A stretch of DNA of 64,000 nucleotides from Batkoa obscura (GCA_030770535.1 JASVEC010000020.1:372001-436000); one strand, 5' to 3'. Counted from the first letter of the stretch, positions 1-11,671 are shown. The notes: a model not told the origin generated them from the letters alone. Translations and numbers: made by a program.

Positions 1-46
1 TTTTTCATTGAAAAAACTGTGTAAATAATAATTTAAGTATAAATAT

Positions 47-150
47 ATAGGGATGTATTTTTGTATTTAAGAATTTTACTAACAATTTTTCTATTTAAAT
101 AGCGCTTAGAAAATGGAAAAAATAATGAAGTCAAAAAAACACTCCCATAT
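47..150 (+). repeat. MITE-like short inverted-repeat element, copy A
   Basis: This is the first of 19 copies of a roughly 105-bp element. The family consensus starts TATGGGGATGT and ends with its complement ACATCCCCATA. The interior carries ATTTTACTAACA, then TTTTTCC, an AGCGCT core, and GGAAAAAGTAATGAAGCC. The two halves are partly complementary, so a single strand can fold into an imperfect hairpin. No coding capacity is visible. The flanking dinucleotide is TA in many copies, which fits a TA target duplication, but the TA is part of the motif and the duplication is not proven. Plus orientation here means the ATTTTACTAACA strand. Confidence 0.8.
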
Positions 151-397
151 GTTTGTAATAAAGCTTAACCTTAGTAGTTAATTAAATGCTAAAATAATCG
201 TAGTCAAGTCAAAACACTATTGATTGATGTCTTAGTTACTGTATGTTAAAGCCTAACCCACTTTTATTAAGACTTCAATATGTCATACACTAAAGTTTAT
301 ATCATTATAGGCAAATATCGTTTAGTTGGTGTGAGATTTAAAAAATATAAAAGGAAATTGAATAAAATCTTTTGTTTAATTTAAATCACACTTTAAC

Positions 398-1680
398 ATG
401 AATATAATATTTGAGTGTTTATCTGAGATTTTACTAGAACAGGTATTTGAATATTTGAATATTTGAATATTTAGACTCAGCTGAGTTGTTTGATCTATGT
501 TTCTTAAATGGGTATTTGCTTAAGCTTACAAATAATGCTATTAATTAGAATTTAATCTATTTGATTTACAATCAACATAACGATGATGAATTTAAAGACT
601 TTCAAGAAAGATCTATAAGGGACAACAGATCATTGATTGAGCATATAAATATAAATGGTGATATAGTTAGATATCTAAATAGTTGTCCAAATATAATATC
701 TATAGTCTATATTCGAACAACTAATAATAATCATAATGATAATACCAGTGTTTTTTTATATTTTTGGCAGTAACTACAATGGAATAAAGGCTGTATTACC
801 AGGATCAAAAGGGCTAATCATAGATTCATCTAATTATTTACAACCCTTAACATATTTCAACAGGTATTTGAAGCAAACGGAGTTTCTTAAAGTCTATGCA
901 ATACTATTGCTACAAATATCATTAATCCTTTAAATCCACTTGTATCGAAAGTATTAATATTAAGTTTTGGTTATAAGTTACTGCTTTACAGGTTAGATAT
1001 TATTAAGAAATTCAAGAAGTTGAGCTTATTATGATTACAGTTAAACAGCTCTGTTTGCACCTCTATTGTATTTAATTCTAAAATGAACTTTATTTCTAAA
1101 ATTAGCAATTAGTGCAAAATTTGATAACCTTGATCTTAAATGTTTGGTGATTTAAATGAATTCATAAGTATAAACTTTTTAAATCACAGTACTCAATATT
1201 TTAATGTTGGTAATGAAACTAATAGAATGAATTTAATCATGAGCTGTAATGTTATTGCTTTGAGTGAGTTTGATTCAAATCATGTTATTCCTGATGATTT
1301 TTTAAAGCTAATAACGCTAAAAATAGTTTGTATTACTTATAAAGGCTTTGTTATGTTTAATTTCACCATTGACAAATATTCAAGGCACTCATTTTAGTAG
1401 TGTGTATTTCAATGTTGGGTATGTATTCAATAAATTAATTGAATTGGTAGCGATATTTATAATAAATAGTACGATTCGATTAAATGGAGTTTTAGAAAAA
1501 AGATAATAATTAATCATTTTGGCTATTCACTCGATATATTCTTATGCTTTTATCCCTTTTTCTAAATCTTGAGCAGCTTACAATTTCTCATTTTAAAGTA
1601 GAAGGCAAAAATACAAGAGTTTAGTATAATATCAACATTAGGTTATTACTTATTACACTTATTACGCTCAAATCTAACCT
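398..1680 (+). pseudogene. F-box/leucine-rich protein pseudogene 1
   Basis: The sequence starts ATG at 398 and reads as an F-box: ECLSEILLEQVFEYL, then after a disruption LFDLCFLNGYLLKL. It is homologous to the better preserved copy at 11672-12969. An 8-base unit TATTTGAA is repeated three to four times at about 444-472, inside the F-box, and throws the frame. Further stops follow, and scattered in-frame pieces (561-773, 1140-1397) match the leucine-rich part of the family. F-box proteins normally bring substrates to an SCF ubiquitin ligase. This copy can hardly make a full protein. The 3' limit is approximate. Confidence 0.65.
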
Positions 1681-2600
1681 AACTTCTTATGAAGGGCTTG
1701 AAAAAATCATATTAAATTGAATAAAAATATAACAGCTTCCTTGTTAGACTTACTATATCATTTGTAATAAAATATCTTCATGTTTTATCTTTAAATTGTT
1801 TTTTTTTACTTTACAAGATCTTATTGAACAATTGAGTATTACTTTGATTTAGATAGCATATGTGGATGTGTTGTTGTGTTTAACAATTTTTCCACTCAAA
1901 TAATGCCTGGAAAATGGAAAAAGTAATGAAGCCAGAAACATCCACATACATTATAGATTTTATAAGATTAAAATTAAGACAGTTGTTTAAATAATATTCC
2001 CTTTGATCCCCTCTCTTACCATTGAGTAAGAACCTATTTGGAGATGAGAAGTAAAACGAATCTTATTTCGTCTTTTTGACTCGCTTCCTACCTTATCAGA
2101 CAACTTCCTTTAATAACTTTGTCTCTTAAGTCAATAAAGTTGAGTAGTTGATTTTTGTTTTATCTAATAAAACACTTGTGACTTTGGTCTTTCAAAAGCA
2201 AAAAAAGCAATTTTCTAACAGTACTTAAATTAACGTTTAAAAGTTATTATTATCTTTGTATTAATTCTATTAGCTGATAGTATACAAAAATAGTCAACTA
2301 TTATTTGAAATGAATTTATACTTTGTTTACATTTAAGCTATTGTAGAAAATAAAATCAATTAGACAATATTTCACTATAAAATTAAAACAATTGAATACG
2401 GAATACATAAAGATAAATAAATAATTGAAGATCTTAAATGATGAAGAAATCAAGCTATTTTGTATACATTTGTAACAAATTTCAAAAGCTCTCTTTATTT
2501 CTAAAAGTTAATTTTAAGTGATTAGAAATAACAAATTATTTATTCGAAATAATCTTTAGTATTAAATAATTTAGTCAAAATCATTATAGTCAGGTTTAAG
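1681..2600. other. Intergenic, no gene seen
   Basis: AT-rich sequence between two F-box pseudogenes. It contains MITE copy B (listed separately). Nothing else is recognisable. Confidence 0.6.
1859..1948 (+). repeat. MITE-like element, copy B
   Basis: Ends TATGTGGATGT and ACATCCACATA are exact complements. It is a shortened interior variant of about 90 bp that lacks part of the left half. Confidence 0.75.
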
Positions 2601-2700
2601 TAATTGGGGATGTTTTTTGGTTTTATTACTTTTTCCATCTTTTAAGTGCTATTTACGTGGAAAAATTGTTAGTAAAATTCTTGAAATACATCCCCAATTA
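2601..2700 (-). repeat. MITE-like element, copy C
   Basis: Perfect 13-bp inverted ends, TAATTGGGGATGT and its complement. It lies about 160 bp upstream of F-box pseudogene 2. Confidence 0.8.
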
Positions 2701-2857
2701 TTAAAATTAGTTTTAGTCCTCATATGCTAAATTCATTGTATAGCAAAGTTTAAGTCATTAAGAGTAATTACTACTTGATTAAGTTAGCATTCAAAAAGTA
2801 AAGAAAAACAAAGTGAACTCTCCTTTATTTTACAATTTCATTTGAAAGGAGTATAAA

Positions 2858-3885
2858 ATTTGAGTATTTATCCAAAATTTTATTATAAGGCATTTTCAAA
2901 TATGTGAACCTAATTGAGTCATTGGACCTGTGTTTTTTAAATATTTGCTAAAAGCTATAGGCAAAGCTATCAAATTTAAGTTAACTCATTCGATTTATAA
3001 TCAATATAAGTGTAATGAATATCAAGGCTACCAAGAGAACTTTATTAAAGAAAATGGAAAGCTAATGGGGCATGTAAATACAGCTGACAAAACACTTGAA
3101 AATTCAAATCATTATTCAAACATTGCATCTATAGTCTATAAATAATTAATTATTGTATATAAAAAAGGGTTTGATAATTATACCAAGATAGAAATTAAGC
3201 TTCCACAGGTAAAAAGATTAAATATGTCCTCAATAATTACACATATTCATTAACTTTATTTAATAACTATTTAAACCAACTTGAAGTGTTTAAACTTAAT
3301 AGAGATAATTCCAAAATTAAAGACAGTATTAAAGATTTAAACCCAAATAAATTAAAGTCACTTATATTAAATACAAGTCATATATTATTGTACCTTTATG
3401 GATTATATACTATTAAAATAAGATTTAATAAGTTAAAAGTGTTATATTTAAGTGCTCAGGAACATTTAGAGGTTAGAGAAAATAGCTCAGAGATAGACTT
3501 TATTTCTAGCTTGGGATCAAAAATTGTAAGAGTATTTACTTTTAATTTTAATGTCGCTTCCTTTAGCAACTTATACAATTTAAAAAGTATAGCACCATTT
3601 ATTAGATAAGTGGGTTGATAAAATATGTATTTGTAGAACAAATCGAGAGGGATTATTTTCATAGCATATTTGAAAACTTCTTTCATTTCTTATAACTAAC
3701 TCTATTTCTAAATCTTGAGCTATTTGAAACTAAGGAGATTTTGCCTCTTGATATAGGCTCAATATTTGAACTTAAGCTTATTACTCCACTATTATTATTT
3801 GGCAGTATTTTATCCGACCCAGATCTAGATTATTATAATCAAATAGAAAGTATTATAATATTAGATTGGATAAAGCTATAAATCC
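2858..3885 (+). pseudogene. F-box/leucine-rich protein pseudogene 2
   Basis: No start codon is visible. The sequence begins in the F-box (the piece FEYLSKILL) with a stop soon after, then SLDLCFLNICXK-like sequence. It continues with the conserved block around 2930-3145 that matches the intact-looking copy (HSIYNQYKCNEYQGYQENF against HWVYDHDEYGKYYNYQKKF). The leucine-rich region continues at 3286-3609 and decays to about 3885. A TATA-like GTATAAAAT lies at 2850-2858. MITE D abuts the 3' end. It is a host gene family relic and is probably not translated as a whole. Confidence 0.6.
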
Positions 3886-3894
3886 GATAAGCAA

Positions 3895-4004
3895 TATATG
3901 AGGCTGTATTTTTGTGCTTAAGAATTTTACTAACAAATTTTCTACTCAAATAATGTGCTTAAAATTGGAAAAAGTAATGAAGCCAAAAAAAACACCCCTC
4001 ATAT
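3895..4004 (+). repeat. MITE-like element, copy D
   Basis: Begins TATATGAGGCTGT and ends ACACCCCTCATAT. It sits directly after F-box pseudogene 2. Confidence 0.75.
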
Positions 4005-4059
4005 CGTAATTATAATAAATTATCTTTCAACTTTATTTTAGTTTTTTCAGTCATTTTAT

Positions 4060-4300
4060 CTATTGTATATTGATCTAGAAAAATATGGCAATACATTGAT
4101 CAAGCAATATTTAAAGTCATAGAACCTTGAAACAGTTTATTTTAATGCACAAAGTTTAAACGAACTGTAAGATAATACAATAACTCTCAATATGTTTTGA
4201 TGTTATTTATTTTCTTATAATGCTAATAAGAAACCAAAGAAAGTAGTTGAGCATATTCAAAATATGAATAGTCTAATATCAATCCAGTAAGAAATAAAAC
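4060..4300 (+). pseudogene. Fragment resembling the F-box family leucine-rich part
   Basis: A stretch around 4090-4170 reads, with stops, like the family motif that in the 11672-12969 copy is NIQTIYFDELCFNVKEIF (here ETVYFNAQSLNEL-like). The match is short and broken, so this is a weak call of a fifth, very decayed F-box fragment. Confidence 0.3.
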
Positions 4301-4320
4301 ATTTTATATAAAAAATCAAA

Positions 4321-4620
4321 ATGTGTATAAACTTTCAATTCAAAGTAGTGACTGAATATCTTTGTTCTCAGCAACTATGCCAAAGTTCCAGAGGCTCAAA
4401 AAAGGATATTGGTTTTATACATAAAAAGGGTAAGTTTTTAATTACTGATAAAGGTTTAAATAAGCTATTTTTATATACCAAGTTTGGTAATTTAGTACAA
4501 TTCATTAATATTAATTTCCTTAATCATAAACATCTTGTGTTTAGGAAAAAAGTGGAAGTTAGAGGTAGATATTAAGGAATAGTTCATGATCTAGTAAGCT
4601 TTTTGCTAATAAAGTTACCC
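4321..4620 (+). pseudogene. Decayed paralogue of the secreted propeller-like gene
   Basis: Residues encoded at about 4400-4560 (KFLITDKGLNKLFLYTKFG, then FLNHKHLVF) align with residues 213-265 of the protein at 7693-8553 (KILVIGEGSNKIFLYTKLG, then FFELKHLVF). The nucleotide match runs through the in-frame stop at 4573 to about 4620, where the sequence again resembles the C-terminal end of the paralogue. Only the last quarter of the gene is recognisable. It lies on the opposite strand to the live copy, 3 kb away, with the LPMO-like gene between them. Confidence 0.6.
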
Positions 4621-5798
4621 TTCAAATAATTTTCAAGATTTATAAATTAGTAAGATAAAACAGTTTTTAGCTTAATATAAGTCAGTTGTTTAATATTATT
4701 TTTTATTGTGTTTAACTTTAGTTAAATTATCGAATATACAACTATATACCTAAGTAGCTATGCAGCTATATAGCTAAGTAACTAAAATAGGGCTTTGTCT
4801 TTATGCAGTCACACATAGACTAGTTTAAACCTAAGAGATTCAATCTTTTTCCGATTAAGTTATTAAGGTTCTAAATTGATCACAAACATTATAAAAATAG
4901 TATGATTTGTTTTACTTTAAATATCAATTGTTTTGAAAACTTATGCTATGTATAAAATGGACAAAATAGAATTAAACACCTTTAACCTAATTTCATAAAT
5001 TTAAGTTTAAATTAAATTGAACAGTTTGATTTAAGTTTTTAAATTATTTAAAGCTATCTTGTACTTTTTGATATTTCAAAATAGTTGATTTAAACTTATT
5101 TTAATATACAAATAATTTAAGTTACTAACATTTTCTAGATAATACTTTTTAGTTACGTATCTATGAAGAAGGCTTAGTTTATTTAAGGAATTTAAAACTA
5201 AAGATTCTAATGACACTATTTAATAATTGATTTTGTTATCATTTTGATATTTTTGATTATAAAAGTTTATTATTATTATTATTATTATTATATTTATATC
5301 TATGTTATTAAAAAAGAATGATATTTAATAATAAATTAGTTTTATAAAACATTAATAACTCAAAAAATCAATTTAGTTATAGCTATTTAATTTATTGTGC
5401 TATATCGTATAATATCAGAAAACAGTTATATCAAAAGCATGCTATAAAACTTGATTGTTAATTAATCTGGTTTTATATTATTTATTATTAGCTTTGAGCA
5501 CTTTGAAATATAATTGGCTATTTATTAATTTATAGATTTTGATAAGATAGAATGGTAATTTAAGGGTAAGATTATGATTCAACAGCTAATTGATTGATTT
5601 ATTAAAAATTAGAACTTAACTTTTTAATAAGTTGAAGAATAAAAAGTGGCAAAATAATCTCAAAGATTCAAAAATTGGAGAAATTACTAAAATTAATACT
5701 GCTTTAACCAAATATAGAATTTTTCAAAAAAAATTCCTCCTTGAAAATAATAAAATCAAAATTACTGGAACAAAAGGTATAAATAATTGAACTTTCGA

Positions 5799-5829
<31 letters not shown>

Positions 5830-5838
5830 AATTAAATA
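4621..5838. other. Intergenic with a TTA microsatellite
   Basis: No gene seen. A TTA trinucleotide run of about eight units lies at about 5269-5292. The last 60 bases are the promoter of the LPMO-like gene. Confidence 0.6.
5778..5785 (+). promoter_or_regulatory. TATA box of the LPMO-like gene
   Basis: TATAAATA lies 54-61 bp before the ATG, the same spacing seen at several other genes in this window. Confidence 0.45.
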
Positions 5839-6942
5839 ATGAAATATTTGTTACTTACATCTTTAATATTAAATTTAGTGGCTAGTCATGCTACTATGGA
5901 AAAACCAGCTATTCGTGGAAATACCGAAAATTGGGGTTTCTGTGATGGTGAAGAAGGTTGTCTTGGACCTTGTGAAACACCCAAAGATAAAGTAGATTAT
6001 ACTTATCGTCAAAAAGAAGTTTATCAAAGAGGAGCAAAGATTCCAGTTGAATGGAAAAGACTTAATCACCCTGGAGGTTTTGTAAGACTTGCTATTGTAC
6101 CAACCGAACAAAGTGATGATAAACAAGCTTTTGATCAAAATGTTTACCAATATTCTTGTTTTGAATCTAATTGTAAACAAGATGACAATATTGATGATTC
6201 TTTCCATGGTTACATGGCTGGACCTAACTTTGCTAATAATCATCCCCAATGTAGTACTGAATTCGTTATTCCACCACATTTAGAAGATGGTGATTATACT
6301 TTACAATGGATGTGGTTCTCTGGTGGCGTTAACACTGGTGATCGTTTCAGAGCCTTTGGTAATTATTATGCTTGTGCTGATTTAAAAATTCGTGGTGGAA
6401 ATAAAGGTGAAAAACCACCAGTAGCTTTTATTGGTAAAGATGCTGTAACTGAAGATCCAAAACAATGTCGATTCTGGGGTAAGAATGATGAATATTCTTG
6501 TGAAAAGAGTTATGATGCAAGTAATCCAGATAAATGTCCAAGAGGTGGCCCTCGTCTTGGTGCACCTTCTGCTTTCTCTGTTGGTATTTCTGGTGAACAG
6601 TCTAATAGAGGTATCCCATTTGAAGCTCCAGAATGGTACAAACAAAAATATCCACAAGCTGATGTTATGCCACAAAGTCCAGTAAATTGGACTCCTCCAG
6701 AAAAGTATAACCCTAATCCATATAATCAAGGTGCTCCATTTATTGAAACTAATCATAACAAACAACAAAATCAAGAACAAAAGCCTGTAGAACAAAAGCC
6801 TGTAGAGCAACAAAAAAATGGACAAGATTCAGTTTGGACCCCACCTCCAGGTTATAATCCATACGCTGAAGGACAACCATTAGCTGGTAAAACTCCAGTT
6901 TGGACCCCACCTCCAGGTTATAATCCATATGGCCAAAATTAA
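5839..6942 (+). CDS. Secreted LPMO-like (chitin-binding type-4-like) protein with proline-rich repeats
   Basis: A single-exon gene of 367 codons. Residues 1-16 form a signal peptide ending VAS, so the mature chain would begin with His17, as lytic polysaccharide monooxygenases require. A second histidine lies in NHPGGF (His77), and tyrosines in NYYACADL (176-177) are candidates for the axial ligand. Together these could form a copper histidine brace that oxidatively cleaves chitin or another polysaccharide. Many cysteines (35, 41, 45, 107, 112, 138, 179) fit a disulphide-rich secreted domain. After about residue 270 the protein turns proline-rich, with the unit WTPPPGYNPY present twice and two degenerate versions, plus an EQKPVEQKPVEQ linker. 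The tail may bind the wall or act as a spacer. The family assignment rests on motif recognition; activity and substrate are inferred. Confidence 0.7.
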   Translation: MKYLLLTSLILNLVASHATMEKPAIRGNTENWGFCDGEEGCLGPCETPKDKVDYTYRQKEVYQRGAKIPVEWKRLNHPGGFVRLAIVPTEQSDDKQAFDQNVYQYSCFESNCKQDDNIDDSFHGYMAGPNFANNHPQCSTEFVIPPHLEDGDYTLQWMWFSGGVNTGDRFRAFGNYYACADLKIRGGNKGEKPPVAFIGKDAVTEDPKQCRFWGKNDEYSCEKSYDASNPDKCPRGGPRLGAPSAFSVGISGEQSNRGIPFEAPEWYKQKYPQADVMPQSPVNWTPPEKYNPNPYNQGAPFIETNHNKQQNQEQKPVEQKPVEQQKNGQDSVWTPPPGYNPYAEGQPLAGKTPVWTPPPGYNPYGQN

Positions 6943-7692
6943 AAAGCTTTATCGTTAATATTGTCTGTTATTTATCATTAATTAAAATATCAAAATTATT
7001 ATTAATTTTTATCTAATAAATATAAATGGGTTTAATTTTTTATTTATTTAATAAATATTTAAAAAATTAATATATAAAATACTATTTAAGAACAGAATTT
7101 TAAAATGTCTAATTATAGTCTTGAGATAATTATAATTATTAAACAACTTTAGACTATGCTATTATTATCAATTGAATATTATAAAAAACCCTTATAACCC
7201 CTCATCTTCTCGTTATCTTTTATTATTTAGAGAGGATGGTATTCTATAAAATAAACCATAATTATAGCCACAATTCTGATTACTTAAATTATCCGAAAAA
7301 AGACTTTGAAGCTCCTAGTACTTTTATTTCTTTATTGAATATTTAATTATTTTATCAAAGACTGGGTGATTGATACCTTAAATATTTTTAATAATAATCA
7401 CAAACTAAACATATTGTTACACTAATATTTAAATAATATGAAGAGGAGATATATTTTTGTGTCTAAGAATTTTATTAACAGTTTTTCCATCTAAATAGTG
7501 CTTAAAAGATGCAAAAAGTGATGAAGCCAAAAAACATCCCTCATATCTTGGACAATTTTTTATAAAATAAAACTCTATTTTAGCTGTATGTATAATAAGT
7601 TAAAGTTAAATGTAAAAAAGATTAACATTAAATAATCAGTTTATATTAAAGTAAATAAACATAATACTAAAGTGATATATGGTATAATTTAT
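6943..7692. other. Intergenic between convergent genes
   Basis: Holds MITE copy E. No gene is recognised. Confidence 0.6.
7436..7546 (+). repeat. MITE-like element, copy E
   Basis: The left end is degenerate (AAGAGGAGATATAT); the interior and the right end ACATCCCTCATAT are well kept. It lies about 150 bp beyond the stop codon of the propeller-like gene. Confidence 0.7.
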
Positions 7693-8553
7693 TTAAAGAG
7701 TAATTTCGTCAACAAGAAGTTTACTTGACCCTGAATTATTTCCTAATACCCATACTTTACTTCCATCTTTTTCGCTAAACACGAGATGCTTGAGCTCAAA
7801 GAAGCTAGCATCAATGGTTTCCACTAAAACACCAAGCTTGGTATATAAAAATATTTTATTTGAGCCTTCACCAATAACTAAAATCTTATCGTTTTTAATA
7901 GGTAAAATGGATACTACTTTTTGAACCTCTGGAACATTAGCAGTAATTGGTGCATAGAAACTTGCTTGATCATTGTACACAGAAAGTTCAAAAACATTCT
8001 TATCTTGGGCATAAAATAAGCTATCTTTTGCTTCATCCATAACGAAATGATTAAGATCTCCAAGATGGCTAAGTATTATTTTTGGTTTATCAGTACCGTC
8101 ACAAGAAAATAAAATACCATCTTTAGTAGCTCCAAAGATAGCTCCACTTTTAGTCAAAGATAAGCCTGCCACCTGTTGAGTTGATAATTCACTAAAATCA
8201 CAATAAACTTCAGCACTATCGTATTGTCCAGCACCTTGTTTAGTAGCTTTATAAATTTTTCTATCATCCAAATTTGCAAAATAAAGATTATTCTCATCAA
8301 ATAAGGTAGCAGTTGCTTTAAAGTTTCCTGAGCGGATAAATAAGGCTTCTTTATACCCATTAATAATTCTAAAGTATCTACCTTTACCTTGAGATTCATT
8401 ATGGAAAGAGGCATACACAGCTTTATGGGTTGGATCATAAGCAGGGGCATTTACAGAGGTATCTAGATTGGATAGCGATTCATTTAAATAATTCTTAATT
8501 TGCATACCAGTAACCAGCTGGCCAAGAACTAAGGTGAATAAAAAATATTTCAT
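7693..8553 (-). CDS. Secreted propeller-like protein, family not identified
   Basis: A single-exon gene of 286 codons. The first 16 residues (MKYFLFTLVLGQLVTG) are a signal peptide. The rest has repeating strand-rich units of the type 'SGAIFGATKDGILFSCD', 'DSLFYAQDKNVFELSV' and 'DKILVIGEGSNKIFLYT', spaced about 40-50 residues apart. This is typical of a six-bladed beta-propeller such as the SMP-30/NHL group. I do not see catalytic residues that would name an enzyme. A TATA-like GATATAAAAG lies at 8601-8610, about 50 bp before the ATG. A broken paralogue of the C-terminal quarter lies at 4321-4620. Function is unknown; the fold is an inference from the repeat pattern. Confidence 0.65.
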   Translation of the reverse strand: MKYFLFTLVLGQLVTGMQIKNYLNESLSNLDTSVNAPAYDPTHKAVYASFHNESQGKGRYFRIINGYKEALFIRSGNFKATATLFDENNLYFANLDDRKIYKATKQGAGQYDSAEVYCDFSELSTQQVAGLSLTKSGAIFGATKDGILFSCDGTDKPKIILSHLGDLNHFVMDEAKDSLFYAQDKNVFELSVYNDQASFYAPITANVPEVQKVVSILPIKNDKILVIGEGSNKIFLYTKLGVLVETIDASFFELKHLVFSEKDGSKVWVLGNNSGSSKLLVDEITL

Positions 8554-10355
8554 GATTATTTTGAATATATGATCCTAATTTCTAATGAACTTCAATGTAA
8601 CTTTTATATCTTTATATATTTTTGGTTCTTATAATATCTACTATTAATTAGAGTAATTCCATTTATTAAATGCAATTATATCACTGGTTATATATTCACT
8701 TATATTCATTATAGCATATATAATTAATTAAATGCGTGATATGATTGTTTAGTATTCTATGTCATGTAACTTATTTATTGTTATACTATATTTCTGACGT
8801 GTTTTTCTTATAATTTAGATGTTTACAGTCCAATTCTTTTTTTGGTAAATAAAATACTCTTATTATTCTCGTGAGAAAAAAGACTATTACTTTAATAAAA
8901 AAATAACTTAGGTAAAAAAATACTAAAGACAAAAATAAATGAAAATAGTGAAAAATCAATTTTGGCTCTACACAGACTCCTATTTAAGGCTCTAGACTTT
9001 GATAGTTATAATGCTAATATATTTAACAGTAAAATTATAAAATTGAATACTTTGGAACTTCATAAGAAAAATATATACATATTATTAATAAATTCTTTTT
9101 AATGATAATAAATAAATACATTGACTCATTTAAAACCATATATTAATATGTAATTATTAATCATGAAATAATTCATATCTTTTCTGAATAAATCATCTTT
9201 TTGTTGAATGTAATGCTCTCCAATGCTTCACCACAATAAAAATATTAGAAGCTCAAATTAGCTAATACAAAAGACAACAGTATATCAACAAGGTTTTTTT
9301 ATTCAGATAGTTTTATTTGATTATCTACTGCTTTTAGGATAAATAACATAGATATAAATAAATTAAACTATATCCACAATTTTAGCTTTGAATATATTAA
9401 GAATACAGTAAGTTCTTTAAAATAAATTAAATTATCACATTCTATGACTATTTACTATTTTTAAATTAATATATAGGGGTGTTTTCTTGGCTTCATTACT
9501 TTCCCCATCTTTTAAATACCATTTGGACGGAAAATTTGTTAGTAAAATTCTTAAACATAAAAATATATTCCCATATTTTAGTAACTTGTAAGTCTCAAAA
9601 GAAAAGTCATATTTATTACAAATAAGAATAATTTTTGGATGTTTTCATGTTAATAGATAATAATTTTGGATAATTAGTCTTTGATATTCATTAATTCAAA
9701 TAATTATAAATAACTTGATTAAGTTATACTAAAGACAATATCAGTAACTTTTATATCAAAAATATACTCCACAATACAAAATAGAATTGAAGCAAGCAAT
9801 TTCTAATCAGGTTGATTTTTCCTTCTTTCTACTTAAAATTATGAATTTAAATCTATGAATTATGTTTTATGAATTAATACTTTAATCCCTCTAAAATTAT
9901 AAACGAAATATGCCTTCATTTCTACATAACCCTTTATGTATATTATATGATCTTTACTCATAACTCATAAATTTTATTACCTAAGATTTTGTGAAACATC
10001 TATTATATAATTGTGTTAAATATTCTAGTTTCCCAATAACTTACAAATAGTTTAAAAGCTATTATGAAAGTCGATTTTATCATCTGTTAAACTCAGTTCT
10101 CTTTATATAGTTTAAATATGAGTATTAAATATATAATTTATTTAAAATAACACTAAAACAAAGTTATAATAAGTTAAATTTTCTTTAGATGGAACAATGG
10201 CAAATAACAATAGAGGGGTAATAAGTTCATGTTTAATTATTATATACACAGCCGTTAGTTTAAAATATTTATTTTCAGTGTTCTAATATTTAGGAATATG
10301 GATAAAAGAAGGAGAGATTTATTATCAAAGTATTACTAAAATGATTAATTTTAAT
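8554..10355. other. Intergenic, no gene seen
   Basis: AT-rich, with many stops in all frames. It holds the promoter of the propeller-like gene at its left end and MITE copy F. Confidence 0.55.
9471..9576 (-). repeat. MITE-like element, copy F
   Basis: Begins ATATAGGGGTGTT and ends ATATTCCCATAT; the interior is typical. Confidence 0.75.
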
Positions 10356-11627
10356 CTACTTTACAAATGTATATTTGATTGAGTCATCTTTTTTAGTATA
10401 AAGATGAGTTTTGTTATAATTGCAGCTATCGTAGAATAAATAATAGTAAAAATAATAGTCATGTAGATCACCAAATGTGTAATAATTTGGATATTTAATA
10501 AAAAAAATATTAAACTCGATAAGCTCATTTGTTAAGCTATTGACATGAATTTGCTTCATATTTGGTAATTTCAAAAAATTATAATATATTAATATTTTAA
10601 ATCAAAAGATTCTAATCCTATAGCACAATATTTGTTTAAATTTAATATTATTACATTTGCTTGTGGTGTCAAAAAATGCACTGATATTATCTAATAGTGT
10701 CACGCTTTTCAGTTGTTTTAAGTTTCCTGAATAACTAATATTAAAATTAAAGTGAAATTTTCTTATAATTTTTAACTCTATGTTGGAAACAAAATTTATT
10801 TTAGATTATTTTCAGTAAATAAATATATTCATGAGTACTTGATTGAACTATAACACTTTTAACTCATTAAATTTCGTTTTAATAGCATCTAATCCACAAA
10901 GGCTCAAATATCTATTATTTGGGGATGTTTTTTTTGATTTCATTACTTTTCCATTTTTTAAGCGCTATCTAAGTAGAAAGATTGTTAGTAAAATTTTTAA
11001 ACACAAAAATACATCCCTATTTGGATTTAATATAAGCAACTTTGACTTGCTTGAGTTTAAATCTTTAATGATATCCTTAATAGTCAAATTACTTTTGTTA
11101 CCCCCGAATTCTTTAAACTGATTTAAATGGCTATTAAATAATTATTAAACAGTATCAATAATTATGTATAATTGAATAATAATAATCAACTTTCTTAATT
11201 CGGCCAGTTTAATTTCTAGCTTGATATTTTCTCCATTAAAAAATGTTTATATATAATCAATCTGTGGAAATTATGTTTGAACAGTCATTTAAATATCCAA
11301 TTGTTCTATCATTCTATCATTTAGGTTGTTATGCTTTATTAGTGATCCATTTTCTCTAATAAGGTTATTTCGGTAGCTATTATATCTCTTATATTTATGT
11401 TGATAATAAATTGAATGAGCTAAGTTGAACTTAATAACTTTCCTTACAATTTTGAACAGATGTCTATTTAAGAAATACAAGTTAAATAAATTGATCAGGT
11501 CCACATATTTAAAAATCTCTTCTAATAGAATTTGAGATAGATACTCAGAGTCAAACTCATATCGAAGTGAAATAAAGAATAAGCTCAATCTATCTTTTGC
11601 ATTATTTAAATGACTAAAATAAGGCAC
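10356..11627 (-). pseudogene. F-box/leucine-rich protein pseudogene 3, interrupted by a MITE
   Basis: The N-terminal part (11289-11627) reads for 112 residues. It contains a good F-box, YLSQILLEEIFKYVDLINLF, then NLYFLNRHLFKIVRKVIKF, closely matching the neighbouring copy. A stop follows at about 11289. The rest continues in broken frames to about 10356. MITE copy G (10916-11021) sits inside the leucine-rich part. The first 20 or so residues before the F-box are unlike those of the neighbour, so the true start is uncertain. It lies 45 bp beyond the next F-box copy, in the same direction, as a tandem duplicate. Confidence 0.65.
10916..11021 (-). repeat. MITE-like element, copy G
   Basis: Inserted inside F-box pseudogene 3. 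The ends are ATTTGGGGATGT and ACATCCCTATTTG. It is the only copy clearly inside a former gene. Confidence 0.75.
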
Positions 11628-11671
11628 AAAAATAATTTATACAAGTAATAGTAATAAGTCTGTCAAGGAGA

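Noticed and set aside
5875-6825. Long minus-strand frames under the LPMO-like gene
   Set aside because: They are shadows of the plus-strand coding sequence, which has a signal peptide, conserved motifs and a TATA box.
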